From a virus: a DNA stretch of 35,691 nt. Location: positions 1-35,691 of IMG/VR virus record IMGVR_UViG_3300022693_000745, one strand, 5' to 3'. A program made the translations under genes and the position numbers. Positions 21,435 through 29,549 of this stretch are shown piece by piece. Within the stretch, counting starts at the first letter, position 1. Each line of letters starts with the position of its first letter. Below the pieces are notes generated by a model. That model was not told the DNA's origin, ran no database searches, and worked only from the letters and a program-made list of their open reading frames with translations.

Positions 21435-21782
21435 ATGGCCATTGAAACAGGCAAAAACATCATTGACGGGGTTATATTATCAACCACTTCAACAAGTATT
21501 TTTTTAGTAACGAATAATTTAAATCGAGTAAAAATCGACTCAATCTCATTTATTAATTTCGGCATAAAAAACGCAACAATAACAGGACACATTGTTTCAA
21601 AGGGCGGCACAATAGGAAATGGGAAACTGTTGTTTAAGAACGTGCCTATAAGAGTTGACGAGACGTTTTTAGCGCCTTCTTTGAATGGCCAAGGAATTAA
21701 CGAAGGGGGAAACCTTCAAGTATCCTGCGATACTGCGAATAGCGTTGGATGTACTGCAACGGGTACATTGTATTCGTCATGA
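21435..21782 (+). CDS. hypothetical structural-cluster protein (115 aa)
   Basis: Starts two bases after the preceding stop. The sequence is beta-rich (GVILSTTSTSIFLVTNN ... ATITGHIVSKGG) with late Gly and Cys residues and a final CTATGTLYSS, resembling small phage surface or tail-associated proteins. Unassigned. Its stop overlaps the next start (ATGA). Confidence 0.6.
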   Translation: MAIETGKNIIDGVILSTTSTSIFLVTNNLNRVKIDSISFINFGIKNATITGHIVSKGGTIGNGKLLFKNVPIRVDETFLAPSLNGQGINEGGNLQVSCDTANSVGCTATGTLYSS

Positions 21783-22192
21783 TAGTTAAAACCATAACAG
21801 AAGATGAAGCAAAGCCGATTATCTTTGACGATGAAATAATAAGCAGGACATCCATAGACGGCCAAGGCGAAATAGTCTTTCCAGAGGCTAGATATATCGG
21901 AGGCTTTAATGATTCCCGATTATTTGGTATAGTTATCTACTATGACAAAGGCGAATTCGAGACTTGCCATATTAATGTATTGCGCAAATATCGCAGGAAA
22001 TTTTCATTGGGTTTTGGCAAAAACGCACTAATGTTTCGACAAGGCAAGCCATTGTTAACGGCAATTCCTGATATTTTTAAAGATGTCTTTATGTTTGCAA
22101 AGCGATTAGGGTTTCAAAAATCATACAGTTATAGAAGCAAACTATTTAAAAACGGTAAACAACTCAATATGAATGTTTTAAGGTTGGATTAA
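21779..22192 (+). CDS. P22 gp14-like head assembly protein (GNAT-fold type)
   Basis: 137 aa from ATG 21779, overlapping the previous stop. The order of strands and helices (FGIVIYYDKGEFETCHINVLRKYRRKFSLGFGKNALMF ... IPDIFKDVFMFAKRLGFQ) resembles the acetyltransferase-like fold described for P22 gp14 (the family I recall as DUF2824). The position directly before the gp7-, gp20- and gp16-type genes is that of P22 gene 14. In P22 it is needed for correct assembly or ejection; enzymatic activity is not established. The final segment is basic and polar. Confidence 0.7.
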   Translation: MIVKTITEDEAKPIIFDDEIISRTSIDGQGEIVFPEARYIGGFNDSRLFGIVIYYDKGEFETCHINVLRKYRRKFSLGFGKNALMFRQGKPLLTAIPDIFKDVFMFAKRLGFQKSYSYRSKLFKNGKQLNMNVLRLD

Positions 22193-22193
22193 T

Positions 22194-22994
22194 ATGGGAT
22201 TTATATCAGATATTTTAGAGCCTTTCGGATTAGGCCCTGGTGTTGGGCAGGCAGCCGGTCAAGCAGCCGGAGTTCAAGCGAGGGCGGCGGGATCAGGCAT
22301 AGAAGAGTTGAGACGTCAATTTGGTTCCTTCACTGATCTCCAGCAGCCCGGGATTGAAGCGGGAGGACTTGCCAGACAACAACAACTAGCCTTGTTGGGA
22401 CTATTAGGCCCAGAAGCTCAGCAAGCCGCACAAGCCGCAATTCAGGAAGGCCCAGGGCAGAAATTTATCAGAGAAAGGCAGCAAAGGGCCTTATTGAGAA
22501 GTGGCGCTGCTACCGGTCAGTTAGGAGGAGGAAGGATACAGACTGCATTGCAACAACAGGCCGCAGGATTTGCCCAGCAAGATCTACAAAATCAGTTTGG
22601 TCGACTTGGCGTTTTGTCGGGCGCTGGACAGCAAGCCATTGGTCAGGTAGGTCAATTCGGGCAAGCCACAGCCCAGGGCATAGCTGGACTTTTCGGGCAG
22701 CAGGGTGCCGCGACAGCCAGCGGGATATTAGGAAAGCAACAAGCTAGGGCGCAAGGCCTTGGAAATCTTATCTCATTGGGTGGAGCCATTTTCTCAGATA
22801 AGCGATTAAAAACCAATATCAAGAAAGTGAAATCGTTCGGCAAAATTAACGTTTATGAATGGAACTGGACTGATACCGGAACAAAAGACGTTGGATTTAT
22901 TGCTCAGCAAGTCAGAGAAGTATTTCCAGAATTTGTTTTTGAGAAAGACGGCTATTTAATGGTCGACTATAACCGAGTGCTAGAGGCGGCGTAA
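22194..22994 (+). CDS. gp7-type ejection protein fused to an S74 chaperone domain
   Basis: 266 aa. The N-terminal 200 residues are Gly/Ala/Gln-rich with low-complexity helices (QQAAQAAIQEGPGQKF, FGQATAQGIAGLFG), like P22-type DNA injection protein gp7. The C-terminal 65 residues are a Peptidase_S74 intramolecular chaperone domain: SDKRLKTNIKKV, then YEWNWTDTGTKDVGFIAQQV, VFPEFV and MVDYNRVLEAA. In fibre proteins such domains help trimerise the protein and cleave themselves off using the Ser in SDxRxK. A chaperone attached to an internal virion protein is unusual, though similar fusions occur in other podoviruses. Confidence 0.8.
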   Translation: MGFISDILEPFGLGPGVGQAAGQAAGVQARAAGSGIEELRRQFGSFTDLQQPGIEAGGLARQQQLALLGLLGPEAQQAAQAAIQEGPGQKFIRERQQRALLRSGAATGQLGGGRIQTALQQQAAGFAQQDLQNQFGRLGVLSGAGQQAIGQVGQFGQATAQGIAGLFGQQGAATASGILGKQQARAQGLGNLISLGGAIFSDKRLKTNIKKVKSFGKINVYEWNWTDTGTKDVGFIAQQVREVFPEFVFEKDGYLMVDYNRVLEAA

Positions 22995-24070
22995 TGGGAT
23001 TAGTGACAGCAAATCAATTTCAATTAACACCAGATATTGGCGGATCGCTAAGTCGCGGATTTAATTTAGGTGAGCAATTCAGAGCACAACAGCTTCAACA
23101 AAAACAACAAGAATTTCTAGCCGGTGGTGGATTACAAGATCCGCAAGCCTTGCAACAGTCCGCTAAATTAGGATTAGATTTTCAACAACAAGTCGCTACA
23201 GGACTTGGATTAATCGACCAAAGAACCGGGCAAATCGATCAAGCTAGACTGACCGAAGCGGCTGATTTTGCCTTTCGGATCCAAGATTTACCTATTGATC
23301 AACAGAATATTGCGATTAATGAACGGATTGAAAAAGTAGAAGCCAGAGGCGGCGACGCAACCCAGACAAGAGAACTGCTTCAAGTTCCGTTTAAACAACG
23401 AGGGAATGCACTTAGAGCTGTTCAATTATCTGCCCTCCCTAATGAGCAGAGAATCAAGATCCTCATAGGACAGGAAACACTTGAGCAGCAACAACAAAAA
23501 GCTCAGAAAAAATTAACTCAATCGGAATTAACTACCGAATTAAAACAAAGCAAAACAAAATTCGATCAATCCTCAAAAATAAGGGCAGAGGTAGCCAAAG
23601 CAAGCGGTGAATTCAACAAAATACAAGCGTCTTTTGATCGCGTTAAGGCAGCCGATCCAACAGCAGCAGGAGATATCGCATTAATCTTTAATTTTATGAA
23701 AATGCTTGATCCTGGATCAGTTGTTCGAGAGGGAGAATTTGCAACCGCTCAAAATGCCGCAGGCGTCCCAGACAGGTTAAGGAATTCTCTCAATAAACTA
23801 TTGAGCGGCGAGCGACTAAATCCAAAACAACGACAAGACTTTATCAAACAATCTAGCAATGTGTTCAAATCCTCTGAAAAGAGACAAAAAACTCGATTAG
23901 AACAGTTTGTATCACTCGGGAAAAGGTTTGGATTAGCCAAAGAGGATGTCATTGTTAGCCCATTAGATGAAAACCAAGAGCCTTCTAAATTACAACTGAG
24001 TGCATTAACAGTAGAGCAATTAAGAACTTTAACAGACAAAGAGCTACAGCGTCTATCCCAGGTGAAATAA
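22994..24070 (+). CDS. DNA transfer/ejection protein, P22 gp20-like
   Basis: 358 aa (P22 gp20 is 471). Overlaps the upstream stop and downstream start by one base each (TAATG junctions). Gln/Leu/Ala-rich helices in the first two thirds (EQFRAQQLQQKQQEFLAG; KIRAEVAKASGEFNKIQASF) are typical of internal virion proteins expelled into the host with DNA. The middle contains DPGSVVREGEFATAQNAAGVPDR, which I know from phage ejection proteins. Assignment relies partly on synteny. Confidence 0.8.
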   Translation: MGLVTANQFQLTPDIGGSLSRGFNLGEQFRAQQLQQKQQEFLAGGGLQDPQALQQSAKLGLDFQQQVATGLGLIDQRTGQIDQARLTEAADFAFRIQDLPIDQQNIAINERIEKVEARGGDATQTRELLQVPFKQRGNALRAVQLSALPNEQRIKILIGQETLEQQQQKAQKKLTQSELTTELKQSKTKFDQSSKIRAEVAKASGEFNKIQASFDRVKAADPTAAGDIALIFNFMKMLDPGSVVREGEFATAQNAAGVPDRLRNSLNKLLSGERLNPKQRQDFIKQSSNVFKSSEKRQKTRLEQFVSLGKRFGLAKEDVIVSPLDENQEPSKLQLSALTVEQLRTLTDKELQRLSQVK

Positions 24071-26178
24071 TGGCCACTCTTGAAGAATTGCAAGCTGAAT
24101 TAGCGCGAAGACAACAAACGCAGCCAGTAAGCACAGGAATTAGCGCGGAAGATTTGCAGGCTGAGTTAGCCCGTCGACAACAAGTTTTGCCAAGTCAACC
24201 ATTACAGCCTTCCCCTTTCCCAGTAGAAAGAGGCGAAACACGCGCAGCTCGAGAATTACCTGAATTAGGCACCGGTGGGTTATTAGGCGGAGAAGATGCC
24301 GCAAAAATCGCAACATTGTCACCTGTATTATTAACGACAACCAATGATCAAGAAATCGCCGATATTATTACTGAAAATTTCCCTAATGTTGGTCAACAAG
24401 TTAGCCCAGCGGGAGAATTAATCCTTGCCAATAACAAAACAGGCACGAGAGTTATTGTCAATAGACCTGGAATATCTCGACTTGATCTAATTCAGGCGTT
24501 AGGAATAGCATCAGCTTTCACGCCAGCCGCGAGAGGGGCCGCACTAGTAGCGCCATTAGCCGCCAAAGCAGTAACAGGAGCGGTAACAGCGGGATTAACA
24601 CAAGCGGCTATAGAAGGAATACAGCAACAAGTCGGCGGTCAATTGGACGAGCAAGAAATTGCTTTAGCGGGGGCATTAGGTGGGGCGTCTGAATTAGTTG
24701 TGCCAGCAATACAAGCGATTAGGCAAGCAAGGCAAGCAAGACGAATAGGCGCAGAAGCGGCAGAATTGCCAGCGGTATCCTCCCAAGTTGAGGCAGCAAG
24801 AAGATCGACAGAGCAAATAAAAGAGCTAACAGGAAAAGAAGTTGGTTTATTCCAAGCTCAACAGACATTGCAGCCGTCTGAATTAATAAAACAACGATTA
24901 CTCCCTCAGTTGGATGCAGGTTCAAAAAGAGCGGCTGAAGCTTTGGAAACGCAGAATAAAGAGGTTTTTGATGCTACTAGCGAACTAATAGACAGAATAT
25001 CACCAGAGAGCACTATCTCAGAGGGAGCAAAACGATTTAAGACCGCATCAGAAACGGCATTAAAAGCGGCTAACCAGCGGAGAGCATCAGAAACCAGCGG
25101 ATTGTTTGAGGAGGCATTAAAAACTGGTGCAGAAGTCGATCTTAAGCCGGTAAAAAACATAATTAATGAATCGCTAAAAGACGCCGTAAAGGGGAAGCAG
25201 CAATCTGCGTTAATAAAAGTACTAAAAAACATTAAAGGCAAAGAAAAAAAAGGAGGGTTGATTGTTGCCGAGACTGGTAAGCCGATATTAAAACCAAAAT
25301 CTTTGCCGCCTACATTACGTCAGCTAGATAATGCCAAGGATGAAATTAACGCTGTCTTAGAAACCGCAGTAACAACTGGTGTAGATAGAAAAACCAAAAG
25401 GATATTAACTCGGGTTAAGAGAGAGTTAGTGAGTCAAATGGAGAATGCAAGCCCTGTATATAAAACAGCAATGGATGAATTTAGAAGATTATCGCCAGCT
25501 GTCCAGGAGCTTGAGGATTCTATTTTAGGTCAAGTGTCAAAGATAGATGATGTTAATGTTAAAAATATCTCTCAAAGAATATTTGATCCAAAGGCAGGAT
25601 TGGCCGATCCGTCTCAAATAAAAAATGCAAAGAAAATTATAGATCAAGTCGATCCAGGCGCATGGGATGATCTATTACGAGTTGAATTAAATCGTCGTGT
25701 TGGCGCATTGGAACAATTGGTTGAGGATATTCCAGGTGAATTAGTCGGCAATGTCCCAGGCCAATTAAGGCGGGCTATTTTTGGTAATCCATCTCAACGA
25801 AACGCTTTGTTATCTGGCATGACAAAAGAACAGCGAAAGAATTTTGTTTTCCTTGATGATGTTTTAAGGCGAGCGTCGGCAGGGCGGGCTATAGGATCCC
25901 CGACAGCTGAAAAACTCCAAGTAATAGAGAAGCTTAGAGGGATATCATTAGTGCTAAGAGATGTCATTTTTAGGCCATTAGAAGCGATCCAGAGAACCGG
26001 CGAAAGAACATTATTTGATCGAAATGTTAGAGCGTTAACTGAGGTTATGTTTGATACGCGATTTGAAAAACAACTTAAAGAATTAAGAAAGCTTAATCCA
26101 AATTCGCCAGCAGCGGCCAGGGCAATGTCTCAAATATTAAAGCAAGCACAACCTGAAAAGAGCCAAAACAATGAGTAG
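24070..26178 (+). CDS. DNA transfer/ejection protein, P22 gp16-like
   Basis: 702 aa (P22 gp16 is 609). The N-terminus has a tandem repeat of LEELQAELARRQQ / AEDLQAELARRQQ at residues 2-38, a duplication seen directly in the DNA. Residues about 145-190 form a glycine/alanine-rich hydrophobic region (AASAFTPAARGAALVAPLAAKAV) that could insert in the host membrane on ejection. The rest is long helical coil. With the gp7- and gp20-type proteins it would form the trans-envelope channel. It overlaps the tailspike start by 8 bases. Confidence 0.8.
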   Translation: MATLEELQAELARRQQTQPVSTGISAEDLQAELARRQQVLPSQPLQPSPFPVERGETRAARELPELGTGGLLGGEDAAKIATLSPVLLTTTNDQEIADIITENFPNVGQQVSPAGELILANNKTGTRVIVNRPGISRLDLIQALGIASAFTPAARGAALVAPLAAKAVTGAVTAGLTQAAIEGIQQQVGGQLDEQEIALAGALGGASELVVPAIQAIRQARQARRIGAEAAELPAVSSQVEAARRSTEQIKELTGKEVGLFQAQQTLQPSELIKQRLLPQLDAGSKRAAEALETQNKEVFDATSELIDRISPESTISEGAKRFKTASETALKAANQRRASETSGLFEEALKTGAEVDLKPVKNIINESLKDAVKGKQQSALIKVLKNIKGKEKKGGLIVAETGKPILKPKSLPPTLRQLDNAKDEINAVLETAVTTGVDRKTKRILTRVKRELVSQMENASPVYKTAMDEFRRLSPAVQELEDSILGQVSKIDDVNVKNISQRIFDPKAGLADPSQIKNAKKIIDQVDPGAWDDLLRVELNRRVGALEQLVEDIPGELVGNVPGQLRRAIFGNPSQRNALLSGMTKEQRKNFVFLDDVLRRASAGRAIGSPTAEKLQVIEKLRGISLVLRDVIFRPLEAIQRTGERTLFDRNVRALTEVMFDTRFEKQLKELRKLNPNSPAAARAMSQILKQAQPEKSQNNE

Positions 26179-28030
26179 ATTTGTATTACCAAGAGAAAGC
26201 ACATTTGATTTAAACGGATTACCACAAGATGGTGCATTTTTAGAGTTCTTTAATGTTGGGTTGTTGACTAATAAAGATACGTTTTTTGATGAAAATTTAG
26301 CACCTGGAAAAGAAAACTCAAACCCAGTAGAAGCTAATGGAAGCGGTCTGTTTGATGAAATATGGCTAGATGGTGATTATGACGTTACTTTAAGAAACAA
26401 AAAGAATGCTCTTGTCTGGGGGCCAGAAACTATCCGTGATTTGGCTGAACTTTCCACAATTAATTTTATATCTTCCGAATTAACAACCGCAACAATGGCG
26501 GCTAATACGCAGAAGAAATATGCTGATACTGATGTGGTTTCAACAGCCGAATTTGTTACTGGGGGAGGCAGCGCGGGCGGGGGGGTTTATGATGTTGTTT
26601 TAACGTCAACCGTAACCCCTAATGGTCGAAATATCATCCAAGGTACCGCAGATACGACTATCAGTTTTGTACTGAGAGTAACCAATACTTTTAACCCTAA
26701 ACAAGTTGGCGCTTTTGGTGACGGAATAGTGGATGATTCGGCCGCTATAACCGCAGCAAGCAATACTGTAACCAGTTTTGAATTCGCCAATGGAGCTTAT
26801 AAAATATCGGCTAATACATCATTAACTGGGGTTTTCTTCTTCAATCCTGGCGCTAGAATTAGCGTCGATAGCGGCATAACATTTACGTTAAGCGGCGATA
26901 TTATAGCGGGCAATACGCAGGAAATATTTGGAGGCTCTGGAACCATCACTTTAAATTTAGCTTATGTCTCTATTCATTGGTTTAATACGGTTACCCAGGC
27001 CGTTGGTTCTGTGACTGCAGGAAGCACTATAAAAATCTTTGAAGCTATTTCGTTCGCTGGATTGAACCTGACTAAGCGACTAAATTTCGTCGGTACTGGT
27101 CGAGAATACGTAGAAATAACGGGTTCATTCACTTTAACCGACACGGGTGGGAATTCGACATTTGATAACGCGGTTCTTAAGACCCCCTCTGTTGGCACTG
27201 TCATGATCACTATAAACGGTATCGGTGGAACCAATTTTAGAGATTGCCAGTTAGCTCCCGATACAGGTAATACCATGTTTGAATGGGATCACACCGCTGG
27301 TGCCGGTGGAACTCCGCAGATAATGGAGTTAATGCAGACGAAATTTATCAGCGGCAAGTTCTTAGAGTCCAAGGGTGCTGGGGTAACGTATTCTATCCAC
27401 GTTAAAGAGTCATCTTTGTTTAGTTTTACCCAAGCTAACACATTGACACCGTTCGCCGGTGGGTTTATATCCCTCTCTATTTTTGGTGGATTGGTTAACA
27501 TTAATGATCCTCAAATTTCATCGGCATCAAATGCACAACTCAAATTCTTAAAGGGTTGCCAAATTGATGACAGTACAACAAATGTCGCATGGATTGATAA
27601 CAATGGGACTGGATTTGATCTACTAGATATTAGTGACGGTACCACAATGACGTTCGATAGTTTGACTCGAAATATAAGAGTTGATCCTATTTTTAGTGGC
27701 TCTGGCGTTGGCTCAGCTCAAACCAATTTTCAAACTGTTCCATCTGGAATTTTACTAACATTTGATCCTGACCTATTTGATACGGTCTATTATGAAGGCA
27801 CTGCAACTCCGTTGGTAGCCGTCCAATCATGGGTATTTAAAGCCGGAGCAGGTCAATTCAAAGGCCAGAGTTTTACACTAAAAATAATAGGCTCTATCGA
27901 TACTCAGGGAAATAATGTTGTTATGTTTGGACGAACATTCACCCCAGCTTCCCAGGAAATGCAGGGTTTGACCGTCTGGGGCACATTCGACGGCACAAAC
28001 TGGATAACTTCGTATTCAGATCTAATTTAA
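26171..28030 (+). CDS. tailspike protein with beta-helix receptor-binding domain
   Basis: 619 aa (P22 gp9 is 667). The N-terminal 110 residues resemble the P22 head-binding domain (NGLPQDGAFLEFF ... GLFDEIWLDGDYDVTLRN), used to join the tail machine. From about residue 175 the pectate-lyase/beta-helix opener VGAFGDGIVDDSAAITAA appears, followed by hundreds of residues of short strands. The protein ends with a beta-rich region typical of receptor binding. It presumably recognises and perhaps cleaves a host surface polysaccharide; active-site acids cannot be located reliably by eye. It is the last late gene. Confidence 0.9.
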   Translation: MSRFVLPRESTFDLNGLPQDGAFLEFFNVGLLTNKDTFFDENLAPGKENSNPVEANGSGLFDEIWLDGDYDVTLRNKKNALVWGPETIRDLAELSTINFISSELTTATMAANTQKKYADTDVVSTAEFVTGGGSAGGGVYDVVLTSTVTPNGRNIIQGTADTTISFVLRVTNTFNPKQVGAFGDGIVDDSAAITAASNTVTSFEFANGAYKISANTSLTGVFFFNPGARISVDSGITFTLSGDIIAGNTQEIFGGSGTITLNLAYVSIHWFNTVTQAVGSVTAGSTIKIFEAISFAGLNLTKRLNFVGTGREYVEITGSFTLTDTGGNSTFDNAVLKTPSVGTVMITINGIGGTNFRDCQLAPDTGNTMFEWDHTAGAGGTPQIMELMQTKFISGKFLESKGAGVTYSIHVKESSLFSFTQANTLTPFAGGFISLSIFGGLVNINDPQISSASNAQLKFLKGCQIDDSTTNVAWIDNNGTGFDLLDISDGTTMTFDSLTRNIRVDPIFSGSGVGSAQTNFQTVPSGILLTFDPDLFDTVYYEGTATPLVAVQSWVFKAGAGQFKGQSFTLKIIGSIDTQGNNVVMFGRTFTPASQEMQGLTVWGTFDGTNWITSYSDLI

Positions 28031-28077
28031 TTTAACACAGGGATTGTATTGGCCCGAAAATAAGCAAAGGAAATTCG

Positions 28078-28263
28078 ATGACTGGAAATAAACCAAGAGT
28101 AATTATTTTTGAATTGACTATTGAGAACTACGCAAAACTCGAAGCGATAACACATGATGTTAATAGATTTTGCAGCGATGTTATTATGATGGCGATCGAC
28201 AAAATCGACTACGATCAGAGAGGTGAAGGAAAGAATGATCATTTTAAAACGCTGGTATCATGA
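28078..28263 (+). CDS. ribbon-helix-helix-like regulator 1 (61 aa)
   Basis: AAAGGAAATTCG stands before ATG 28078. The protein has a short beta segment (RVIIFELT), then a helix and the segment DVNRFCSDVIMMAIDKIDYD, which fits the beta-helix-helix outline of Arc/MetJ-like regulators. It is clearly related to the product of the gene at 28459: the two share F-C-x-D-x-I-M-x-x-I-x-K-I-x-x-D over about 20 residues. P22 also carries small RHH regulators (Arc, Mnt) near the tailspike. Here it lies at the end of the late operon. Confidence 0.65.
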   Translation: MTGNKPRVIIFELTIENYAKLEAITHDVNRFCSDVIMMAIDKIDYDQRGEGKNDHFKTLVS

Positions 28264-28309
28264 AGATTGCACCATCGGCCGGTTGACGTTGGATAATTTT
28301 CAACAATAG
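28235..28309 (+). pseudogene. truncated DUF5675-like protein (24 aa)
   Basis: GAAGGAAAG provides a ribosome site for ATG 28235. The 24 residues (IILKRWYHEDCTIGRLTLD) match, from memory, the characteristic N-terminus of DUF5675, a phage family with lysozyme-like proposals, whose normal length is well over 100 residues. A TAG at 28307-28309 ends it directly where the family continues with an aromatic/Cys strand. The downstream 45 bases remain open in the same frame but are not clearly related. It reads as the stump of a formerly complete gene at the end of the late operon, cut by deletion. Confidence 0.5.
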
Positions 28310-28354
28310 ATTTGTCTAGACGGTTTGAAATTTCATGCCGTATATAAAAATTAT

Positions 28355-28379
28355 TCCTCGTTAATTCGGGGATTTTTTT
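28355..28379 (+). terminator. intrinsic terminator ending the late operon
   Basis: A TCCTCG/CGGGGA stem (28355-28360 with 28367-28372, one T-G wobble) around TTAATT is followed by seven T. It is downstream of the tailspike and the first RHH-like gene, and upstream of the next strong promoter. Clear rho-independent form. Confidence 0.85.
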
Positions 28380-28397
28380 GCCTAAAATAAATAATGT

Positions 28398-28430
28398 TTG
28401 ACATTAATAATATAAAACTATTATAATAGT
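28398..28430 (+). promoter_or_regulatory. near-consensus promoter with a palindromic operator on its -10 box
   Basis: -35 TTGACA (28398-28403), an 18-base spacer and -10 TATAAT (28422-28427) form a near-perfect sigma70 promoter. A perfect 14-bp palindrome, ACTATTATAATAGT (28417-28430), covers the -10 box, so a dimeric protein bound there would block RNA polymerase. The first gene read from it (28459) is itself an RHH-like protein, the class expected to bind such a site, so autoregulation is likely. Confidence 0.8.
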
Positions 28431-28458
28431 ACCTCTTAAATCAAACAGGCAAAAACGA

Positions 28459-28638
28459 ATGAACAAAGATTATAAGAAAAAACAATTAAAGAAATATCCG
28501 GTGATGGTTCTGCTCGCCAAAGAAGAGCATGATCGCCTCACATCAATCGCGTCAAACAAGAGTGAGTTTTGCCGTGATGCGATAATGGATTTAATCAGAA
28601 AGATAGAATGCGACAAAAAAGGAAGAAATCATGAATAA
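28459..28638 (+). CDS. ribbon-helix-helix-like regulator 2 (59 aa)
   Basis: The frame from ATG 28459 to TAA 28636-28638 encodes a basic N-terminus ([12 protein letters not shown]), a short strand (PVMVLLAK), a helix ([10 protein letters not shown]) and [20 protein letters not shown]. This follows the beta-helix-helix order of Arc-like regulators and is paralogous to the protein at 28078. The start lies about 25 bases after the expected transcription start of the promoter at 28398. Its stop overlaps the ATG of the pentapeptide gene by 8 bases, so the two are co-translated. Confidence 0.7.
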   Translation: MNKDYKKKQLKKYPVMVLLAKEEHDRLTSIASNKSEFCRDAIMDLIRKIECDKKGRNHE

Positions 28639-29245
28639 AGATGAACTAGGAGAGATTGTAAAAAAACACGGACTGTACGTGAATAAAGAACATGGAGGAG
28701 AATTGGCCAACCTTCTGGGTGCCGACCTTCGGGGTGCCAACCTTCGGGGTGCCAATCTTGGGGGTGCCAACCTTCGGGGTGCCGACCTTCTGGGTGCCAA
28801 CCTTGGGGGTGCCAATCTTGGGGGTGCCAACCTTCGGGGTGCCGACCTTGGGGGTGCCAATCTTGGGGGTGCCAACCTTCGGGGTGCCGACCTTGGGGGT
28901 GCCAACCTTGGGGGTGCCAACCTTCGGGGTGCCGACCTTGGGGGTGCCAACCTTCTGGGTGCCGACCTTCGGGGTGCCAACCTTGGGGGTGCCGACCTTG
29001 GGGGTGCCAACCTTCGGGGTGCCGACCTTGGGGGATGTAGAGGGGATGGAAACACAATAAAAACAATCCACTGCGGAACTTATGATGTAGCTTACACTAA
29101 TAAAGTTATGCAAATAGGATGTCAGTGTCATGAAATTGAAGACTGGTGGGATTTCGATGAGGAAAAAATCCGTTCAATGGATGGTAGGGCGCTCTACTGG
29201 TGGAAAAAATGGAAACCCATTCTCAAAAAAATTATTGACCTCTAA
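28631..29245 (+). CDS. pentapeptide-repeat protein (204 aa)
   Basis: There are 25 N-terminal residues of helix, then 22 consecutive A-(N/D)-L-x-G pentapeptides (residues 26-135) that would fold into a right-handed quadrilateral beta-helix. The C-terminal domain of about 65 residues has [20 protein letters not shown] and [20 protein letters not shown], a domain I recall from other phage pentapeptide proteins. Function is unknown; such helices can mimic DNA or form binding platforms. AAAAGGAAGAAATC is the ribosome site. The near-identical repeat units suggest recent expansion and possible length variation among relatives. Confidence 0.88.
   Translation: MNKDELGEIVKKHGLYVNKEHGGELANLLGADLRGANLRGANLGGANLRGADLLGANLGGANLGGANLRGADLGGANLGGANLRGADLGGANLGGANLRGADLGGANLLGADLRGANLGGADLGGANLRGADLGGCRGDGNTIKTIHCGTYDVAYTNKVMQIGCQCHEIEDWWDFDEEKIRSMDGRALYWWKKWKPILKKIIDL
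28706..29035 (+). repeat. 22 tandem 15-bp units encoding the pentapeptide helix
   Basis: Each unit follows GCC-(A/G)A(C/T)-CTT-(G/C/CT)GG-GGT. Differences are confined to the Asn/Asp codon and the fourth codon (GGG, CGG or CTG). The units are GC-rich in an AT-rich genome. Higher-order blocks of about 45 bp recur, indicating stepwise duplication. Other frames stay open through it only because of the 15-base period. Confidence 0.95.
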
Positions 29246-29267
29246 TCGCAATCAAAAGGAAGAAATC

Positions 29268-29549
29268 ATGAATAATTCTAAAACACTGTCACAGTCATGG
29301 ATAACTGGTATAGGCGAATCAGTACCAAGTGAGACTGAAAACATTAAGTCATTAAGAGAGCAGCTAGATAAGCAGTCAGAGTTGACTAGTAGATTCGCCT
29401 CATTTATCAACAAGCATGCGCGATACTTGCAGCTAGTGGAACGGAGCAAGGCTTATAACACCGCATTACTTGCAACGGTCGACAACAATACCGCTCTTTC
29501 CTTATTTGAACAGATAAAGAAAACGGAGGAATTGGATGATCGCAAATAA
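29268..29549 (+). CDS. hypothetical helical protein (93 aa)
   Basis: The ATG at 29268 follows AAAAGGAAG, the same ribosome-site sequence as before the pentapeptide gene; the longer frame from 29130 would overlap that gene by 116 bases. The product is helical and polar, with SLREQLDKQSELTSRFASFINKH in the middle. Unrecognised. It overlaps the next membrane gene by 14 bases. Confidence 0.65.
   Translation: MNNSKTLSQSWITGIGESVPSETENIKSLREQLDKQSELTSRFASFINKHARYLQLVERSKAYNTALLATVDNNTALSLFEQIKKTEELDDRK

Noticed and set aside
28706-29035. CRISPR array
   Set aside because: Units are contiguous 15-mers without spacers and lie inside a coding gene.
28591-29131. Several long frames on both strands across the pentapeptide repeat
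   Set aside because: A 15-base period leaves all frames open. Only the +28631 frame has a good start, pentapeptide consensus and a recognisable C-terminal domain.
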